DNA of 64,000 nt, from positions 1,178,001 to 1,242,000 of the forward strand of contig CAVYML010000009.1 in the NCBI GenBank assembly GCA_963769605.1. The letters run 5' to 3'. Within the stretch, counting starts at the first letter, position 1; every line of letters begins with the position of its first letter. Position numbers and translations under genes: made by a program. The notes under the pieces are model-generated. The model did no database searches, was not told the DNA's origin, and was given only the letters and a program-made list of their open reading frames with translations. This document shows positions 16,837 through 25,286 of this stretch, in pieces. The DNA is from Fen-1254 sp963769605. Lineage in GTDB: Bacteria; Bacteroidota; Ignavibacteria; UBA10030.

Positions 16837-16873
16837 TGGCCAAGCACGGATAAAATCATTAACGGTAGGCGCG
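16837..16873 (+). repeat. 37-bp direct repeat, copy 2
   Basis: Begins TGGCCAAGCACGGATAAAAT and ends AACGGTAGGCGCG. It lies 19 bp before the start of the GNAT gene. The 860-bp spacing equals one gene unit. Confidence 0.7.
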
Positions 16874-16892
16874 CTATATTGGAGCTGTACTT

Positions 16893-17375
16893 ATGACAAC
16901 GATTAGCATTCGATCTATTAATAATACTGATAAAACTTGGATAAATCGCATTCTCACTGATCGATGGGGATCGACTGCAATCGTTACTCGTGGCATCATT
17001 CAGGCAGCAAATGAACTTTCCGGTTTTGTTGCTATTGAAAAAAATAATCGATTGGGTCTTCTTACGTATCGCTTTGATGCAGGAGAATGTGAGGTTGTAT
17101 CGCTTGATAGTCTTTCTGATGGTTGTGGAATAGGATCGTCTCTTTTAAAATCCGTTGAAAAAGTCGCTAAAGAGAAAAGGTGCAATCGAATATGGCTTAT
17201 CACAACAAACGATAATCTTCATGCTCTGCGATTTTATCAGCGGAGAGGATATGTTCTTGTAGCGATATATCGCAACGCAATTGAAATATCGCGTCATCTA
17301 AAGCCTCAGATTCCAATTATTGGCAAAGACGACATTCCATTGCGTGATGAAATCGAATTGGAAAAGAGATTATAA
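16893..17375 (+). CDS. GNAT family N-acetyltransferase
   Basis: A 160-residue single GNAT domain. The core has CEVVSLDSLSDGCGIGSSLL (acetyl-CoA pyrophosphate loop, GCGIG variant), then CNRIWLITTNDNLHALRFYQRRGY, the classic motif B. Ribosome site GGAG is 10 bases before ATG. The acceptor cannot be told from sequence. It follows the 37-bp repeat and may have been acquired together with the previous gene. Confidence 0.85.
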   Translation: MTTISIRSINNTDKTWINRILTDRWGSTAIVTRGIIQAANELSGFVAIEKNNRLGLLTYRFDAGECEVVSLDSLSDGCGIGSSLLKSVEKVAKEKRCNRIWLITTNDNLHALRFYQRRGYVLVAIYRNAIEISRHLKPQIPIIGKDDIPLRDEIELEKRL

Positions 17376-17407
17376 CCCTAAAATCCCAGTTATTTAGAAC
17401 AATTGAT

Positions 17408-17437
17408 ACCTTGGAAGGTGGGTAGACTTTCCAAGGT
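17408..17437 (+). terminator. Hairpin after the GNAT gene
   Basis: ACCTTGGAA and TTCCAAGGT (9-bp perfect arms, 12-nt loop), 33 bp after the stop codon. There is no T-run, so termination is uncertain. Confidence 0.4.
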
Positions 17438-17602
17438 CGGAAGCTTGATAAAAAGGTCTTATCTAACTCGATTAAAACCCGCAGGAATGACAACATCCTT
17501 TTCCTTGTCTTACATTAAAAGAGCATAACCCGAAGAAAATAATTGCTTGCATTGTTTGGCGCATAAATTGGAATTGAAAAGCACAGAGAACGCTATCGCC
17601 CG

Positions 17603-18145
17603 ATGAATCTTATCGAAACCGAACGACTTGTTCTTAGAACATGGCAGGAGTCGGACATTATTCCTTTTGCTGAGATGAACCGGGATCCTGAGGTTATGGA
17701 GTTTTTTCCAAAGATACTCTCACAAGAGGAAACTGAAGCTTTCTATAAAAGAATTACAGCAGACCTCGAACAAAACGGTTTCGGTTTGTTTGCTGTTGAA
17801 ACGAAACAAGATCAAATTTTTATCGGGTTTATCGGTTTCGCCCGGCCGTCATTTTCTTCCTATTTCACTCCTTGCATAGAAATCGGCTGGCGCATGGATA
17901 AACGCTTTTGGAATATGGGTTTTGCGACAGAAGGTGCGAAAGCTTGTTTGGAATATGGATTTTCCAAACTCAACTTCAAAGAAATTGTTTCCTTTACGGC
18001 CAAGATAAACAAACGATCTATTAATGTGATGAAGCGAATCGGAATGGCATACGCTGGCGACTTTGAACATCCGAATGTTGCAGAAGGACATCCTTTAAGA
18101 AGACATGTGCTGTATAAGATTTCCCGCGAGGACATCCTCCATTAA
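17603..18145 (+). CDS. RimJ/RimL-type GNAT acetyltransferase
   Basis: 180 residues. The N-terminus METERLVLRTW type (MNLIETERLVLRTWQESD) and the end of the fold EIVSFTAKINKRSINVMKRIGM are diagnostic of Acetyltransf_3 (RimJ/RimL/SpeG-like) enzymes, which acetylate protein N-termini or small amines. The centre has EIGWRMDKRFWNMGFATEGAKA. It is a stand-alone gene with no linked partner. The ribosome site is weak. Confidence 0.85.
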   Translation: MNLIETERLVLRTWQESDIIPFAEMNRDPEVMEFFPKILSQEETEAFYKRITADLEQNGFGLFAVETKQDQIFIGFIGFARPSFSSYFTPCIEIGWRMDKRFWNMGFATEGAKACLEYGFSKLNFKEIVSFTAKINKRSINVMKRIGMAYAGDFEHPNVAEGHPLRRHVLYKISREDILH

Positions 18146-18484
18146 GCTGCAGATCTAATCCGATCGTGTAAATTTGCGGCCGATGGCGCCCTCCTTAGAC
18201 GGTCAGGCTGACGTCGGGAATCCTCCGCGGTCATCTCGAAAAAATCAAAGATATTTCCGGGACCCGCCAAAAAGACGGTGGGTAAACAGGCCGCCCGCGG
18301 CTGCAGGCGTTTACAATGTCGAAGGCACTTTATTTACATTTTTTTGTACCTTAATACTTTGAAAACACTATCCCTAAACGAATAGAGAAACGTGAACTGT
18401 GTGATATGCTGCACTTTTCATGTGCAACAAAAGTATTATTGTGATCGTATGAAAAAGATACTTACAACTCTGGAGACCAACGAA
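18146..18484. other. Intergenic region, GC-rich stretch then AT-rich leader
   Basis: The first half (18180-18310) is GC-rich with several short complementary blocks such as GACCCGCC and GGTGGGT; the rest is AT-rich leader of the next gene. I see no gene in it. Confidence 0.4.
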
Positions 18485-20056
18485 ATGAATCGTTTACGTT
18501 TGCTATGGTGTGTCATAGGCAGTATCATCATGTGTGGAAATCTGTCACCGCTCATTGCGCAGGATACCGTCTCTCTTGCGGATCGTGGAGACTATTTTGC
18601 GGTCACATTGGATTACACGACAGGTGTCAGCCATTATGTTATGGGTCAGCAATTGATGAAAAAAATATTAACAGCGGTTCCCAACTTCGAACAGCTGATG
18701 GATTCCTACATTGCGGAAATTGTCGGGGATCAGACTACCTACTATACTGTGCTCGGCCGCGTTGAGGACATTCAGCCGCAAATACCGCAGGATTATCAGG
18801 ATGAAATAGGCGGAATGGCATCGCAGCTCAGCGGCGGCAATATCAATACGATGGGCGACGGCAAGCTGTCAAAAAGCGAATTGTACGTATTGGAACTCTT
18901 TACAGATGTCGGCCGGTCGACGCAATGTTCGGGCATTTCGGTCTACGGCCCGCGATCGGCAACAGGCAATACCATGACCGCTCGCGTTCTGGATTGGTAC
19001 GACGGCGTTAATCATGAATTGGCGCAGATTCAAGCCGTTACGACAATTAAAAACGGCAGCATGTCCTTTTGCACAATCGGATATTTAAGTATCCTGGGAA
19101 TTATTACGGGCTTCAATGATAACGGCGTCTTCGCCGGTATTCTCGATTCTCCTACAGGGACAGCATACTCTTCCAGCGGCAAGCGGTCGTACATCTGGGA
19201 TTTGCGATACGCGCTGGAGCACGACACCACCGCAGCAGATGTCGGTGCATACATGGCCGATACATCAAAACATTATACGTATAACCATTTAATTTTATTG
19301 TCCGATATTCATACGTCGAAAGTTCTGGAGAATAATTTCTCCGGAGCAGGCACGAATATACATAGAGCGCTGAGGAGCGATGCGTCTGCTCTCAATCCCG
19401 GCGTCGTATGGGGATTTTCGAATGCGGTAGCCGCGGTCAATGCTTTTCTCCTTGCAGGCAATTACGACAACTATACGGGAATATTATCCAACACACAGCG
19501 ATGGAGCAGTATCAAGTCGCAGCTTCAGCTTTGTGGAGATACGGTTTCGTTGGCCGAGCTGAAACAGATTGCTTCGTTCGATCATAGCGCCGTTCCTCAA
19601 TCTCAGTCGGGTGGAAATATTTATAATTCCAGCACGCAGCAGATAGTAATTTTCCAGCCGGATATTTTTCATCTGGAAATAGCGTTCAAACCAAAAACAG
19701 GTGTTTTACCGGTTAATCCGTTATTCGAAGAAATTCCAGTCTCCTTTGTTTCCACTCCAACGTCCATTCCCAAAGGCAATGCGGCCGTTCCCTCATCGTG
19801 TATACTGGAACAGAATTATCCGAATCCATTCAATCCATCGACGACGATTTCATTTTCTATTAATACAAAGAGCTATGTGTCCCTGCGCATCTATAATATG
19901 CTGGGACAGGAAGTGGCGAATCTTTTTGAGGGAGAATTGCCGGCCGGCAAGTACACCCGCCAATGGAATGCAACAACCGCGCCGAGCGGAGTTTATTTCT
20001 ATCGGCTTATGGCGGGAACAATGAGTGAGACAAAAAAACTCATTTTACTCAAATAG
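18485..20056 (+). CDS. Secreted C45-like Ntn hydrolase with T9SS sorting domain
   Basis: Start chosen at ATG 18485 (MNRLRLLWCVIGSIIMCG) because GGAGA precedes it and a signal peptide follows; the frame is open to 18392. The mature protein has the peptidase C45/acyl-transferase pattern. A nucleophile-like Cys is in TQCSGISVYGP (residue 148 from this start), followed by ARVLDW, GIITGFNDNGVFAGI and the LSDIHTSKVLE strand. Ntn enzymes of this kind cleave amides such as acyl-amines or lactams. Intact members self-process at the Cys; here a long N-terminal region precedes it. The C-terminus is a T9SS sorting domain (LEQNYPNPFNPSTT ... ETKKLILLK). The substrate is unknown. Confidence 0.7.
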   Translation: MNRLRLLWCVIGSIIMCGNLSPLIAQDTVSLADRGDYFAVTLDYTTGVSHYVMGQQLMKKILTAVPNFEQLMDSYIAEIVGDQTTYYTVLGRVEDIQPQIPQDYQDEIGGMASQLSGGNINTMGDGKLSKSELYVLELFTDVGRSTQCSGISVYGPRSATGNTMTARVLDWYDGVNHELAQIQAVTTIKNGSMSFCTIGYLSILGIITGFNDNGVFAGILDSPTGTAYSSSGKRSYIWDLRYALEHDTTAADVGAYMADTSKHYTYNHLILLSDIHTSKVLENNFSGAGTNIHRALRSDASALNPGVVWGFSNAVAAVNAFLLAGNYDNYTGILSNTQRWSSIKSQLQLCGDTVSLAELKQIASFDHSAVPQSQSGGNIYNSSTQQIVIFQPDIFHLEIAFKPKTGVLPVNPLFEEIPVSFVSTPTSIPKGNAAVPSSCILEQNYPNPFNPSTTISFSINTKSYVSLRIYNMLGQEVANLFEGELPAGKYTRQWNATTAPSGVYFYRLMAGTMSETKKLILLK

Positions 20057-20068
20057 TAAGCGATCTGT

Positions 20069-20096
20069 GTAGGGACGTATGGCCATACGTTCCTAC
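20069..20096. terminator. 28-bp palindrome between convergent genes
   Basis: GTAGGGACGTATGG and CCATACGTTCCTAC form 14-bp arms with one mismatched pair and no loop. It lies between the ends of two convergent genes, so a two-way terminator or REP-like element is likely. Confidence 0.5.
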
Positions 20097-20129
20097 GAGA
20101 ATACGATTCCTTCGGATAGATTTGATGGA

Positions 20130-21215
20130 TTAACGGCCAGTCAGCACCGAAACAAGCTTCTGCTTTGGCGTAAGATTTTCATCGACTATCGGAAAATCTC
20201 CTTTGTAACCCCAATGGCAATAGGCAATATTATTCTTGTTAAAATTATCGCACACGTCTTTATACCATCTAAGCATGATGTCTTCCGGAATTTTAGGATA
20301 AACTCCGAATTCGCCACAATAGAGTGGAAGATTATGCTTTTGTGCAAATTCTATCGCAGGCATCATCTGTTCTTTTAAAACGCTTTTTGTAAAATACCCG
20401 TTGGCATATTCCTTCATTGCATTCACAGCTTTTGATGACATTCCTTTATATTTCGCAGTATCAACAATTTGTCCGGGGTATGCGACCGGTCCGTTATATT
20501 CTGCAATCGGTGTCCATGATGCAAGGTGATGTGTAAGCGCCATCGGCGTATAGAAATGAAAACTCAGAATCAAATCCCTGTCGTTTTCGGGAATCTTCAA
20601 TTGTTGAAATGTTCCAGGAATTTGCCATCGGTTCGAGCCGACAACAATTTTTCTATGGGGCTCCCGAATTCGCACCGCTGCAATAACTTTATTAAAAACT
20701 CTATTCCAATCGTCCGGATTATTCGCGACCGGTTCATTTAATACTTCGTACGCTAATTTCGAATTCGGATAGCCGTGCAATTCCTCCGAAAGCTGCAGCC
20801 AGAGATCGACTAATTTCTGCTGCTCAAGAGTATCGGTCCATAGTTTATTCGATTCTGCGTTAAAATAGTGGGCGCGGAGTATATGCAAATCGACGATCAC
20901 GCGCAGATGAGCGGCTAATGCCCACTCGATACCATTGTGTAATAATTTAAAGCCCTCAGGTTCTTTTTGACCTGACGCATCCCAAAGCTGGACTTCGTCT
21001 ACAGGAATTCGTACATGATCGAATCCCAGAGATGCGATTGTATCGAAATCGGATTTGGTCATGTACCGGCTCCGTTCCTCTCCTCGATTGTCGTTTTGAG
21101 AAAGCCAATGGCTAATATTCACGCCGGTGCGTATTGTAAAATTATCCGTTGAACTGGATGTCTGGGCATTCAAGCATGATCCCGCAAAAACCAAAAACAG
21201 GAGTGTGTATTTCAT
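20130..21215 (-). CDS. Glycoside hydrolase family 5, secreted
   Basis: 361 residues with an N-terminal signal peptide (MKYTLLFLVFAGSCLNAQ). The GH5 TIM barrel shows GVNISHWL, GFDHVRIPVD, VIVDLH, the acid/base Glu161 in YEVLNEP, SFHFYTP, and the nucleophile Glu302 in LYCGEFGVY. The family hydrolyses beta-1,4-glucans and related polymers, such as cellulose, mannan or licheninan. There is no carbohydrate-binding or T9SS domain. GAAGG before ATG sets the start. It converges with the Ntn hydrolase gene. Confidence 0.9.
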   Translation of the reverse strand: MKYTLLFLVFAGSCLNAQTSSSTDNFTIRTGVNISHWLSQNDNRGEERSRYMTKSDFDTIASLGFDHVRIPVDEVQLWDASGQKEPEGFKLLHNGIEWALAAHLRVIVDLHILRAHYFNAESNKLWTDTLEQQKLVDLWLQLSEELHGYPNSKLAYEVLNEPVANNPDDWNRVFNKVIAAVRIREPHRKIVVGSNRWQIPGTFQQLKIPENDRDLILSFHFYTPMALTHHLASWTPIAEYNGPVAYPGQIVDTAKYKGMSSKAVNAMKEYANGYFTKSVLKEQMMPAIEFAQKHNLPLYCGEFGVYPKIPEDIMLRWYKDVCDNFNKNNIAYCHWGYKGDFPIVDENLTPKQKLVSVLTGR

Positions 21216-21452
21216 AAAAAACCTTCTATTTTAGTATTTAAATGAGAATTAATTCAATGTATGAATATTCTGATAAAAATATATATTCACTTGTGTCCGA
21301 CTTCGAGTCGGACTCTACAGCGCTCGTATAATGCATTTTGAAATACTTTCTATCATTCATCATACTTAAAATCTGCGATTGAAGGAACATCTATCAATGG
21401 GAACTCGTGCAGCGGGAGGATTTGTTGAAGGTTACAATAACAGGAGATTGAT

Positions 21453-22013
21453 ATGCGAAAATTAAGCGCTTTTATATTTATATCACTGAACGGCTTCTTT
21501 GAAGCTTCAAAAGGGGATATAAGCTGGCATAAGCATGGAGAAGAGGAAAACAGCTATGCTATTAAAAGTCTTAAAGCCGGGAACACGCTTCTGTTCGGAC
21601 GCAAAACATATCAAATGATGGCAAACTACTGGTCGACGCCGATGGCAATAGAGAACGACCCGATTGTTGCCAATGGAATAAACAAGGCAGCCAAAATTGT
21701 CTTTTCAAGAACGCTTAAAAAAGCCGGGTGGAATAATACGAGGATTATTAAAGCCAATATCGTGGAAGAAGTAAAGAAGCTGAAAAAGACATCCGGTAGC
21801 GATATGACGCTTATGGGAAGCGGCAGCATTTTGACCCGCTTTGCAGAACAGGGTTTGATCGATGAATATCAAATCATGCTGGATCCCGTCGTTCTTGGCA
21901 AGGGCGCAACGATATTCAAAGACATCAAGAACAAACTGAACCTGAAACTTATAACGACACGGACGTTCAGGAGCGGTATTGTTCTTCTTTCCTACCGACC
22001 TGCGGAAAAGTAA
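21453..22013 (+). CDS. DHFR-like (RibD C-terminal) reductase
   Basis: 186 residues of the RibD_C/dihydrofolate-reductase fold: MRKLSAFIFISLNGFFEA, LLFGRKTYQMMANYW, then MTLMGSGSILTRFAEQGLIDEYQIMLDPVVLGKG, which is diagnostic of the YwjB/YyaP group. Members are predicted NADPH reductases of unknown substrate. AGGAG is 7 bases before ATG. It is a single gene. Confidence 0.88.
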   Translation: MRKLSAFIFISLNGFFEASKGDISWHKHGEEENSYAIKSLKAGNTLLFGRKTYQMMANYWSTPMAIENDPIVANGINKAAKIVFSRTLKKAGWNNTRIIKANIVEEVKKLKKTSGSDMTLMGSGSILTRFAEQGLIDEYQIMLDPVVLGKGATIFKDIKNKLNLKLITTRTFRSGIVLLSYRPAEK

Positions 22014-22062
22014 AAAATTATATCTGCACCCGGCCGTTTCAGAAACAGTTTTTTTGGCGCCA

Positions 22063-25000
22063 CTATTTCAAAAGAATAAGCTTCTTCGTTTGTGTAAAAG
22101 ATCCTGCTATTAAACGGTAGAAATAAATTCCGCTGCTCAAATTTGCTGCATTCCATTGGCGTGTATAAGTGCCCGCCGCCAAATCTTCAGAGACCAGAAT
22201 AGCCACTTCTCTTCCTAACATATCATATACTTTCAGGGTTGCAAAAGAACGCGATGGAAGAGCGAATGCAATGGTTGTCGATGGATTAAATGGATTCGGA
22301 TAATTCTGACTGAGAGCAAATGATTTCGGCAGTTCCGTTCCGTGATCAACTTTCGTTCCTATATCGGCAATACCGGATACTTTGATCGAGTCGGGAACAC
22401 TGTGTACATTACTCAGGATTATTATCCATGCCGAATCCGTCCCTAAAAGCGAAGGAGAAAATCGCAATGTATCTCTTGATGACTGCCCGGGTGCAATACA
22501 GATATCCGCCGGTCTTGGAATAAAAAGCGAGTCCGATGAAACGATGTTGCTTATCTTGACCGTATCGGTTCCAGTATTTGTTATCGTTACGGTAGTATCC
22601 TTATGTTGACCTGTTCCAACTTTACCGAAGGATATTGTTTTTGCATTGAATTGTACCGCCGGAATCCCGAAACAAATACCGGAAACAGTAAGCACATCGG
22701 GTGATGTCGGACTACTGCTCTTGATTATAAAGCCCGCACCTTGTGCTCCTAAAGTTGTCGGTGCAAAGGAGATTGTATCGATAAATGCAGCGCCCGGCAG
22801 AATGTTCATTATAGCTGTATGGCTTATAAATGCACGACCGGTTGAATTGATGCTGCTGATCTTCAATGTATCGTTGCCTATATTGTTAATGGTTACACTC
22901 GTATCTTTGGAATGCTCGATCAAAATTCTGCCGAAATTAATATTATTGCCGCCTAATTGAGTGACACCGGTGGTAAATCCATTCCCGTAAACTTTCAGTG
23001 TATCCGGTGATGAAGGAGAGCTGCTATACACCAGGATTGTTCCAGCGGCATTGCCAACTGCAGATGGTGTAAAGCGAATTGTATCTATCGACTTTTGACC
23101 CGGTGCTATATTCAGCGAGCCGGGTCGAACGGAAAAAACAGGATTATTGGATGTGAAATTGCTTAGGCGGAGTGTATCGCTGCCTGCGTTTTTGATTGTT
23201 ATGGTGGTTTCTTTGTACTTGCTGAGCATAACTTTCCAAAAAGAAAGCGAGCTGGAGCTTAAAAGAACCGAAGTGTGTAATGGCACACCGCCATTATTCT
23301 TTGTACGAATAATTGTCCCACTACCTCCCGCTATCCATGCGGTATTGGCATCAGTGAAGGAGACACCTGAGAGCCAATTCAATGTTCCGCTTGGCTGACT
23401 TATCCAGCTTGCCCCGCCGTTGGTTGTGCAAAGAATTGTACCGCCGCTTCCGACGACCGTTCCTATGTTGCCGCTTGTAAAGGAGACACGAGAAAGGGAC
23501 GCTGTCGTTCCGCTCGACTGTTTTGTCCAACTTGAACCACCGTCACTGGTGCGAAGAATTGTACTACCTCCCACTATCGTTCCTGTGTTGGCATCGGTAA
23601 AACATATGCCGGACAAATCCCCCGGGATCATAATTCCTCCATTAGGTAACTGTATAATTCCACCATATTGTCTTGTCCAAGTTGTCCCTCCATTTGTTGT
23701 GTGAAGAATTGTGCTGGCACTTCCCACTGCCCATCCTGTGCTGGCATCAGTGAAGCAGACGCCATAGAACTCCGCATAAAGAGAATCAGACATCCCGATT
23801 AACTGATTTGTCCAGCTTGTTCCACCATTTGTTGTGCGAAGAATACTGTTCGTTCCTACTGCCGTTCCCGTATCGGTATTAGTAAAGCAAACGTCATAAA
23901 GCACATTCGACGTTCCGCTTGGCTGATTTGTCCAACTTATGCCGCCATCAGTAGTTCGAAGAATTATACCATACCCTCCAACCGCCGTTCCTGTGTTCGT
24001 GTCGGTGAAGAAGATAGAGTAAAGAGGAGGTTGAAGAAGGTTTATCTGGCTTGTCCAGTTTGCACCGCCATTCGTAGTGCGAAGAATTGTTTGATAATTA
24101 TAATTACCTCCGACTGCTGTTCCTTTGTTGGAATCAGTAAAGCAGATATTACTGAGAGGCTGGGTTGTTCCGCTCAATAAGCTTGTCCAACTTATCCCGC
24201 CATTTGTTGTGCGAAGAATCGTGCCGGTACTTCCCACTATAGTTCCTGTGTTTGCATCCGTAAAACAAATACTTGAGAGATCAAAATACATCCCGCTTGA
24301 TTGACTTGTCCAACTTGCACCGCCGTTGGTAGTTTGAAGAATTGTACCGCATTGACCGACTACTATTCCGGTGTCGGCATTCTTGAAGGAAACACCACAA
24401 AGATTATTGGAGATTCCAGTTTGATTGTTTGGTCCGATTGACTGATTCGTCCAACTAGTCCCGCCATCGGTTGTTCGAAAAATTGTGCTAGCGTTCCCAA
24501 CCACTGTTCCGATGTCGGCATTGATGAAACAAATGCTGCGGAGATTATTCGTTGTTCCGCCTGGTTGGCTTGTCCAGCTTGCACCGCCATTTGTAGTCCG
24601 AAGAATTGTACCAGCGTTTCCCACTGCTGTCCATGTGTCGGCATTGATGAAACAAATGCCGCAGAGATTATTCGTCGTTCCGCTTGACTGGATTGCCCAA
24701 CTTGCTCCGCCATCGGTTGTTCGAAGAATTGTGCCGGCGTTTCCAACAGCTATTCCGGTGTCTGCATTCATGAAACAGACGCCGTAGAGATTATTCGTCG
24801 TTCCGCTTGACTGGATTGCCCAACTTGCTCCGCCATCGGTTGTTCGAAGAATTGTATCGCTGCTTCCCACAAGTGTACCTGTGTTCGCATCGGTAAACCA
24901 GGAACCGTACAGAGGCATCGTCGTTCCGCTTGATTGGATTGCCCAGCTTGTACCTCCATTGGTAGTTCGAAGAATTACACCGCACGATCCCACTGCCGTG

Positions 25001-25152
25001 CCTGTGTTCGCATCGGTGAAGAAGACGCTGTTGAGATCGTTTCCTTGAGGTAGAGGATTTTGCCAAAACCAATTCGATTGGGCATAAGATAAATGCTGGG
25101 ACAAGAATATCGCAGCTAATACAAAAGATTTAATCAATACAGGTTTTTTCAT
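22063..25152 (-). CDS. T9SS-exported protein with 14 YCF48-like repeats and three ASH/HYDIN-like domains
   Basis: Start at ATG 25152 (MKKPVLIKSFVLAAIFLS...YAQ, signal peptide), supported by AAGGA; upstream codons back to 25239 are not convincing. After the signal come 14 repeats of about 40 residues with the pattern V/I-x-F-T-D-A-N-T-G-x-x-V-G-x-x-G-T-I-L-R-T-T-x-G-G-x-S-W. This is the YCF48/photosystem-assembly-like propeller blade, enough for two seven-bladed propellers. Three Ig-like ~100-residue domains follow (TITIKNAGSDTLRLSNF, SVTINNIGNDTLKISSI, TVTITNTGTDTVKISNI), similar to ASPM-SPD-2-Hydin. The end is a T9SS sorting domain (LSQNYPNPFNPSTT ... QTKKLILLK). The product is probably a large surface protein; its partner is unknown. 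Confidence 0.88.
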   Translation of the reverse strand: MKKPVLIKSFVLAAIFLSQHLSYAQSNWFWQNPLPQGNDLNSVFFTDANTGTAVGSCGVILRTTNGGTSWAIQSSGTTMPLYGSWFTDANTGTLVGSSDTILRTTDGGASWAIQSSGTTNNLYGVCFMNADTGIAVGNAGTILRTTDGGASWAIQSSGTTNNLCGICFINADTWTAVGNAGTILRTTNGGASWTSQPGGTTNNLRSICFINADIGTVVGNASTIFRTTDGGTSWTNQSIGPNNQTGISNNLCGVSFKNADTGIVVGQCGTILQTTNGGASWTSQSSGMYFDLSSICFTDANTGTIVGSTGTILRTTNGGISWTSLLSGTTQPLSNICFTDSNKGTAVGGNYNYQTILRTTNGGANWTSQINLLQPPLYSIFFTDTNTGTAVGGYGIILRTTDGGISWTNQPSGTSNVLYDVCFTNTDTGTAVGTNSILRTTNGGTSWTNQLIGMSDSLYAEFYGVCFTDASTGWAVGSASTILHTTNGGTTWTRQYGGIIQLPNGGIMIPGDLSGICFTDANTGTIVGGSTILRTSDGGSSWTKQSSGTTASLSRVSFTSGNIGTVVGSGGTILCTTNGGASWISQPSGTLNWLSGVSFTDANTAWIAGGSGTIIRTKNNGGVPLHTSVLLSSSSLSFWKVMLSKYKETTITIKNAGSDTLRLSNFTSNNPVFSVRPGSLNIAPGQKSIDTIRFTPSAVGNAAGTILVYSSSPSSPDTLKVYGNGFTTGVTQLGGNNINFGRILIEHSKDTSVTINNIGNDTLKISSINSTGRAFISHTAIMNILPGAAFIDTISFAPTTLGAQGAGFIIKSSSPTSPDVLTVSGICFGIPAVQFNAKTISFGKVGTGQHKDTTVTITNTGTDTVKISNIVSSDSLFIPRPADICIAPGQSSRDTLRFSPSLLGTDSAWIIILSNVHSVPDSIKVSGIADIGTKVDHGTELPKSFALSQNYPNPFNPSTTIAFALPSRSFATLKVYDMLGREVAILVSEDLAAGTYTRQWNAANLSSGIYFYRLIAGSFTQTKKLILLK
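24663..24855 (-). repeat. Two identical 70-bp blocks inside the propeller gene
   Basis: 24663-24732 and 24786-24855 are identical over 70 bp with an offset of 123 bp (41 codons, one blade). This indicates recent blade duplication or gene conversion. Confidence 0.8.
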
Positions 25153-25286
25153 ATACGTATCCTTCAAATCCGGATTGTGTCTTTGTCTATTAAGCAATTT
25201 GTAATGCGATACTTCTATTCTTACATATTTTAAATCCAAAAAGACTCTTGATAATTTACTTGTCCATCAGCAACCCGCCAGGCAGA

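Noticed and set aside
15977..16873. Integron attC sites
   Set aside because: The 37-bp repeats lack paired RYYYAAC/GTTRRRY cores and the extended hairpin, and no integrase is present in the window.
24363..25072. Regularly spaced repeats resembling a CRISPR array
   Set aside because: The repeats are in frame with protein blades, differ between units, and the spacers are coding. The heptamer tracts were rejected as CRISPR for the same lack of repeat-spacer form.
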